NCBI GenBank assembly: GCA_943323675.2
Contig: CALPIR020000140.1
Span: forward strand, 1 to 6,186
Direction of reading: 5' to 3'
Source: Chitinophaga pinensis
Lineage (GTDB): Bacteria; Bacteroidota; Bacteroidia; UKL13-3
DNA length: 6,186 bases
Made by a program: the position numbers and the translations under genes
Notes under the pieces: model-generated
The model's database searches: none
Seen by the model: the letters and a program-made list of their open reading frames with translations, nothing else
Told to the model about the DNA's origin: nothing
Shown: piece by piece, positions 5,765 through 6,186 of the stretch
Layout: each line of letters opens with the position of its first letter
Numbering within the stretch: position 1 is the stretch's first letter

Positions 5765-6186
5765 ATGATTCAAACTTTAGCATACATTGATCCTCAGGCC
5801 AAAATAGCGGCAAATGTGGTGGTTGAACCATTTACGGTAATACACAAAAACGTAACCATTGGAGAAGGATCTTGGATAGGTCCTAATGTTACCATATTTC
5901 CCAACACCAAAATTGGAAAGAACTGCAAAGTGTTTCCAGGCGCAGTATTGGGTGCAGTACCTCAAGATTTAAAATTTAATGGCGAGGAAACCGAAGTAAT
6001 TATTGGTGATAATACCACCATTCGTGAAGCGGTTACCATTAACCGTGGTACGGTTGATAAAATGAAAACACAGGTAGGTAAAAATTGCCTGTTAATGGCT
6101 TACGTTCATTTGGCACACGATTGTATGGTTGGCGATAATGTAATTATTGCCAATGGGGTACAAGTAGCAGGGCACGTTACTATAGA
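5765..6186 (+). CDS. lpxA: UDP-N-acetylglucosamine O-acyltransferase LpxA, C-terminal part beyond the window
   Basis: LpxA moves a 3-hydroxyacyl chain from acyl-ACP to the 3-OH of UDP-GlcNAc, the first step of lipid A synthesis, in the cytoplasm. The frame opens at ATG 5765 (MIQTLAYIDPQAKI) and stays open to the edge: 140 codons out of the usual 255-265. The visible part is left-handed beta-helix hexapeptide repeats. The family motifs are clear: VPQDLKFNGEETE, IREAVTINRGT, and the catalytic His, H118, in VHLAHDCMVGDN (equivalent to E. coli H125), with H115 three residues before it. Residues that measure acyl chain length lie in the missing part, so the chain preference cannot be judged. It follows lpxC-fabZ after 39 bases with no terminator, which suggests one transcript. 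Confidence 0.96.
   Translation, partial: MIQTLAYIDPQAKIAANVVVEPFTVIHKNVTIGEGSWIGPNVTIFPNTKIGKNCKVFPGAVLGAVPQDLKFNGEETEVIIGDNTTIREAVTINRGTVDKMKTQVGKNCLLMAYVHLAHDCMVGDNVIIANGVQVAGHVTI

Noticed and set aside
5777..5965. Minus-strand open frame of 62 codons opposite lpxA
   Set aside because: The plus strand here encodes clear LpxA motifs; the antisense frame is Cys- and Tyr-rich shadow sequence.

Overview
The window looks like chromosomal DNA from a member of the Bacteroidota. Four things point there: a PorX-type response regulator (type IX secretion control), an LpxC-FabZ fusion protein, a near-perfect Bacteroidota promoter (TTTG, 19 bases, TATCTTTG) in front of the tRNA, and A/T-rich start regions without Shine-Dalgarno motifs. 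The DNA is moderately A/T-rich. I cannot place it below phylum level from sequence alone.

Layout. Bases 1-284 (minus strand) hold two tRNA-Lys(UUU) genes, identical over the shared 57 bases. The left one is cut by the window edge. A strong intrinsic terminator lies between them, and a well-formed promoter and a short leader lie upstream of the right one. Bases 285-395 hold no gene; a degenerate 7-base repeat runs into the end of porX. Bases 396-1952 (minus) are porX. A 58-base divergent intergenic region (1953-2010) separates porX from a plus-strand run of four genes that reaches the right edge: an HD-domain phosphohydrolase (2011-3249), lpxD (3289-4320), lpxC-fabZ (4334-5725) and the first 140 codons of lpxA (5765 onward, cut by the edge). 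The gaps are 39, 13 and 39 bases with no terminator or good promoter in them, so these four genes are probably one operon.

Function. LpxA, LpxC and LpxD carry out the first three dedicated steps of lipid A synthesis: O-acylation of UDP-GlcNAc, deacetylation, and N-acylation. FabZ dehydrates the same 3-hydroxyacyl-ACP pool that LpxA and LpxD draw on, so the operon covers the branch point between lipid A and phospholipid fatty acids. The HD protein belongs to the SAMHD1/dGTPase-like family; its link to lipid A is positional only. PorX joins a phospho-receiver to a PglZ-type alkaline-phosphatase-fold domain, with all expected metal-binding residues visible.

Every protein gene is recognisable and looks intact apart from the edge truncation. 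I see no transposon, CRISPR array, phage gene or plainly new system. The most useful points for a second look are the terminator between the twin tRNAs, the divergent pairing of PorX with an HD nucleotide phosphohydrolase at the head of the lipid A operon, and the small repeat at the porX 3' end.
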